From Verrucomicrobia bacterium UBA5540 (lineage in GTDB: Bacteria; Verrucomicrobiota; Kiritimatiellia; Kiritimatiellales; Tichowtungiaceae): a stretch of DNA of 7,134 nt. The notes beneath the pieces were generated by a model, which had not been told where the DNA came from, did no database searches, and was given only the letters and a program-made list of their open reading frames with translations. This document shows, one piece after another, positions 6,075 through 7,134 of this stretch (positions are counted from its first letter, which is position 1; each line of letters starts with the position of its first letter). Position numbers and translations under genes: made by a program. Location: positions 8,746 to 15,879 of the forward strand of contig DINM01000067.1 in the NCBI GenBank assembly GCA_002423675.1, in the 5' to 3' direction.

Positions 6075-6647
6075 CTATTTTTGTGCAGCCTGGAAGGCGG
6101 CGTAGGTTTTTATTTCCTGCGTTAGTGCCGCGTAGGCCTGTGTCGGCTCGAGCTTTGCGAAGAGATCGGTTTCTTTGGCGAGCTGGTCCGCGATGGCTTT
6201 GGAATCGAGTACCATGACGGCGTAGGCCGTGTAGGTATTGCCGACGGTTTCGTATTTCAGGGTTTGCGCGACGTATCCGGCGATCTGATTGGAAAGTGCG
6301 TCGCCGGCATCGGTGAAGCCGGAGAGTAGCCGGGAGTCTTGCGGAAGTTCCGTCTCCTCCAAAAAGGCCGTTTTCAACACTTCGATTCGGGCCTTGACCA
6401 TTCGGGAGAGCTCAAGGCGTCCGTTTTTCTTGGCCATGTTGAGTGCCAGTTCAAGACTGTTGGATTCATCAGTACCGAGAGCTGCCAGTCCACCGGCTTG
6501 TATAATCCGGTCGGCGTATTGCTGCATTTCACCGGGCAGCGTTGGTTGAACATCCTGTACGGGTGCGGGTTCCGGGCGGGGTATTGAACATCCGGTCAGC
6601 AGCAGGCTGGAGATGGCAAAAATCGTATAAAACAGACCTTTTTTCAT
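6075..6647 (-). CDS. Small lipoprotein, possibly LPP20-like
   Basis: This 190-residue protein begins MKKGLFYTIFAISSLLLTGC, a type II signal peptide with lipobox LTGC and lipidation at C20. The residue after the Cys is Ser, which in enterobacteria would favour outer-membrane sorting. A Pro-rich linker follows (23-39). The mature part is largely helical, and NMAKKNGRLELSRMVKARIE (70-89) recalls the helix of LPP20/FlgT-N-like lipoproteins. A mixed segment with YTAYAVMVLDSKAIADQL (139-156) and an Ala-rich C-terminus complete it. The LPP20 resemblance is weak and I assign no function. The start at 6647 is preferred over an in-frame ATG at 6707 because AAAAGGAA sits 7 nt upstream and the signal peptide begins exactly there. 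It is divergent from etfB across 142 bp and convergent with gnd. Confidence 0.85.
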   Translation of the reverse strand: MKKGLFYTIFAISSLLLTGCSIPRPEPAPVQDVQPTLPGEMQQYADRIIQAGGLAALGTDESNSLELALNMAKKNGRLELSRMVKARIEVLKTAFLEETELPQDSRLLSGFTDAGDALSNQIAGYVAQTLKYETVGNTYTAYAVMVLDSKAIADQLAKETDLFAKLEPTQAYAALTQEIKTYAAFQAAQK

Positions 6648-6654
6648 GGTTCGG

Positions 6655-6662
6655 TTCCTTTT
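6655..6662 (-). promoter_or_regulatory. Ribosome-binding site fixing the lipoprotein start
   Basis: AAAAGGAA on the minus strand lies 7 nt before the ATG at 6647. It selects this start over the in-frame ATG at 6707, which would put 20 non-hydrophobic residues before the signal peptide. Confidence 0.6.
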
Positions 6663-6678
6663 CGTTTCGGGCGGGAGA

Positions 6679-6707
6679 AAAGTAGCCCAGTGAGAGAACA
6701 CAGGCAA
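6679..6707 (-). promoter_or_regulatory. Candidate promoter of the lipoprotein gene
   Basis: On the minus strand TTGCCT (6702-6707) and TACTTT (6679-6684) are separated by 17 bp. The -35 matches consensus at 4 of 6 positions and the -10 at 3 of 6. It would start transcription about 25 nt before the start codon. Confidence 0.3.
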
Positions 6708-6719
6708 CCGATAAATCGG
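6708..6719. promoter_or_regulatory. Perfect 12-bp palindrome in the divergent promoter region
   Basis: CCGAT-AA-ATCGG is a perfect inverted repeat. It lies 10 bp before the -35 box of the etfB promoter and directly upstream of the candidate lipoprotein promoter, a position that suits a regulator-binding site for either gene. It is short, and no regulator is known. Confidence 0.25.
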
Positions 6720-6729
6720 GTGTTTCGGC

Positions 6730-6758
6730 TTGAGATGGAGGTCTTAACTCCTTATAAA
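6730..6758 (+). promoter_or_regulatory. Sigma70-type promoter of etfB
   Basis: TTGAGA (6730-6735) and TATAAA (6753-6758) have the ideal 17-bp spacing; the -35 matches at 4 of 6 positions and the -10 at 5 of 6. Transcription would start near 6765, giving a leader of about 25 nt that contains the Shine-Dalgarno sequence. An imperfect inverted repeat, GGAGGTCTTAACTCC (6737-6751), lies between the two boxes and could be an operator. Confidence 0.6.
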
Positions 6759-6789
6759 CGATGCTTATTTTCCCACGGAAAGGATCCTC

Positions 6790-7134
6790 ATGAATATTGT
6801 GGTCTGTATAAAACAGGTTCCGGACTCAGACAAGGTCACGATCGACCGCGAGACGAACCGCCTGAATCGCGCCGGTGTCCCGAGTATTATTAATCCATTC
6901 GACGAAAACGCCCTTGAAATGGCGCTTCAGCTCAAAGACAAGCACGGTGGGAAAATCACTGTCATCTCCATGGGCCCGCCGCAGGCCGAGGAAGCGTTGC
7001 GCACTGCCATGTCGCATGGCGCGGACGAAGCCATCCTGATTTCCGACCGCAAATTCGGCGGAGCGGATACCTGGGCGACCTCTTACACGATCACACTGGC
7101 GCTCAAAAAACTGACCGAGCCGGTGGATCTGATC
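6790..7134 (+). CDS. etfB: Electron transfer flavoprotein beta subunit (3' end outside window)
   Basis: The visible 115 residues are the N-terminal part of a protein normally about 260 long. EtfB pairs with EtfA; the heterodimer binds FAD plus AMP or a second FAD, and passes electrons from acyl-CoA or similar dehydrogenases to quinone, ferredoxin or other partners in the cytoplasm. Diagnostic stretches are MNIVVCIKQVPDSDKV (1-16), INPFDENALEMALQLKD (34-50), VISMGPPQAEEALRTAMSHG (58-77), ADEAILISDRKFGGADTWAT (78-97) and SYTITLALKK (98-107). The opening NIVVCIKQVPD and the GADT.ATSYT motif resemble the EtfB group of anaerobes that includes electron-bifurcating members, but the deciding residues are beyond the window. 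GGAAAGGA (6777-6784) lies 5 nt before the ATG. etfA would be expected next. Confidence 0.96.
   Translation, partial: MNIVVCIKQVPDSDKVTIDRETNRLNRAGVPSIINPFDENALEMALQLKDKHGGKITVISMGPPQAEEALRTAMSHGADEAILISDRKFGGADTWATSYTITLALKKLTEPVDLI

Noticed and set aside
5939..6217. 92-codon + strand frame, and an overlapping open frame of about 50 codons on the minus strand (about 5898-6060) with codon-like composition
   Set aside because: The + frame runs antisense into the lipoprotein gene. The minus frame has no start or ribosome-binding site and reads through both palindromes. A decayed gene fragment cannot be excluded.
6648..6707. Longer N-terminus of the lipoprotein, starting at 6707
   Set aside because: It would put 20 polar residues before a clear signal peptide, and AAAAGGAA supports the start at 6647.

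Overview
The window looks like chromosomal core DNA of a Gram-negative bacterium at roughly 50% GC. The evidence is a lipoprotein with a lipobox, two proteins anchored by one membrane helix with the bulk of the chain outside the cytoplasm, and ordinary housekeeping genes. Protein style and the short palindromic intergenic repeats suggest a PVC-type lineage (Verrucomicrobiota/Kiritimatiellota), but that is a hunch. No complete mobile element, CRISPR array, rRNA gene or phage gene is visible.

Layout. At the left edge (3-464, +) is the 3' end of a ComEC/Rec2-like gene whose metallo-beta-lactamase-like tail is degenerate and short. Its stop codon overlaps, tail to tail, the stop of a minus-strand cluster running from about 3934 down to 458: aroC (chorismate synthase), a membrane-anchored TPR protein, tRNA-His(GTG), and a second TPR protein paralogous to the first. 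The spacers are 16, 63 and 35 bp, so co-transcription is plausible. From 3935 to 4444 lies about 510 bp of non-genic DNA. It holds a roughly 120-bp palindromic repeat-like element, a possible scrap of an IS1380-type transposase, an inverted repeat with a TATAAT box inside it, and a stable leader hairpin directly before the ribosome-binding site of the next gene.

The right half carries gnd (decarboxylating 6-phosphogluconate dehydrogenase, 4445-5893, +). After it come a long imperfect hairpin built from CACTAAT-like units and a TTCCAA-N3-TTGGAA palindrome. A small lipoprotein gene follows on the minus strand (6075-6647). The window ends in the first 115 codons of etfB (electron transfer flavoprotein beta subunit, 6790 onward, +), which has a good sigma70-type promoter.

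Functionally, aroC (chorismate) and gnd (pentose phosphate pathway, NADPH and ribulose-5-phosphate) are central metabolism, and etfB belongs to flavin-based electron transfer. The two TPR proteins are probably scaffolds outside the cytoplasmic membrane. They share a cytoplasmic N-terminal tag, DLRDIYQ. Nothing shows that these genes form one pathway. The points most worth following are the TPR pair around the tRNA, the palindromic intergenic elements, the shortened ComEC tail and the gnd leader.
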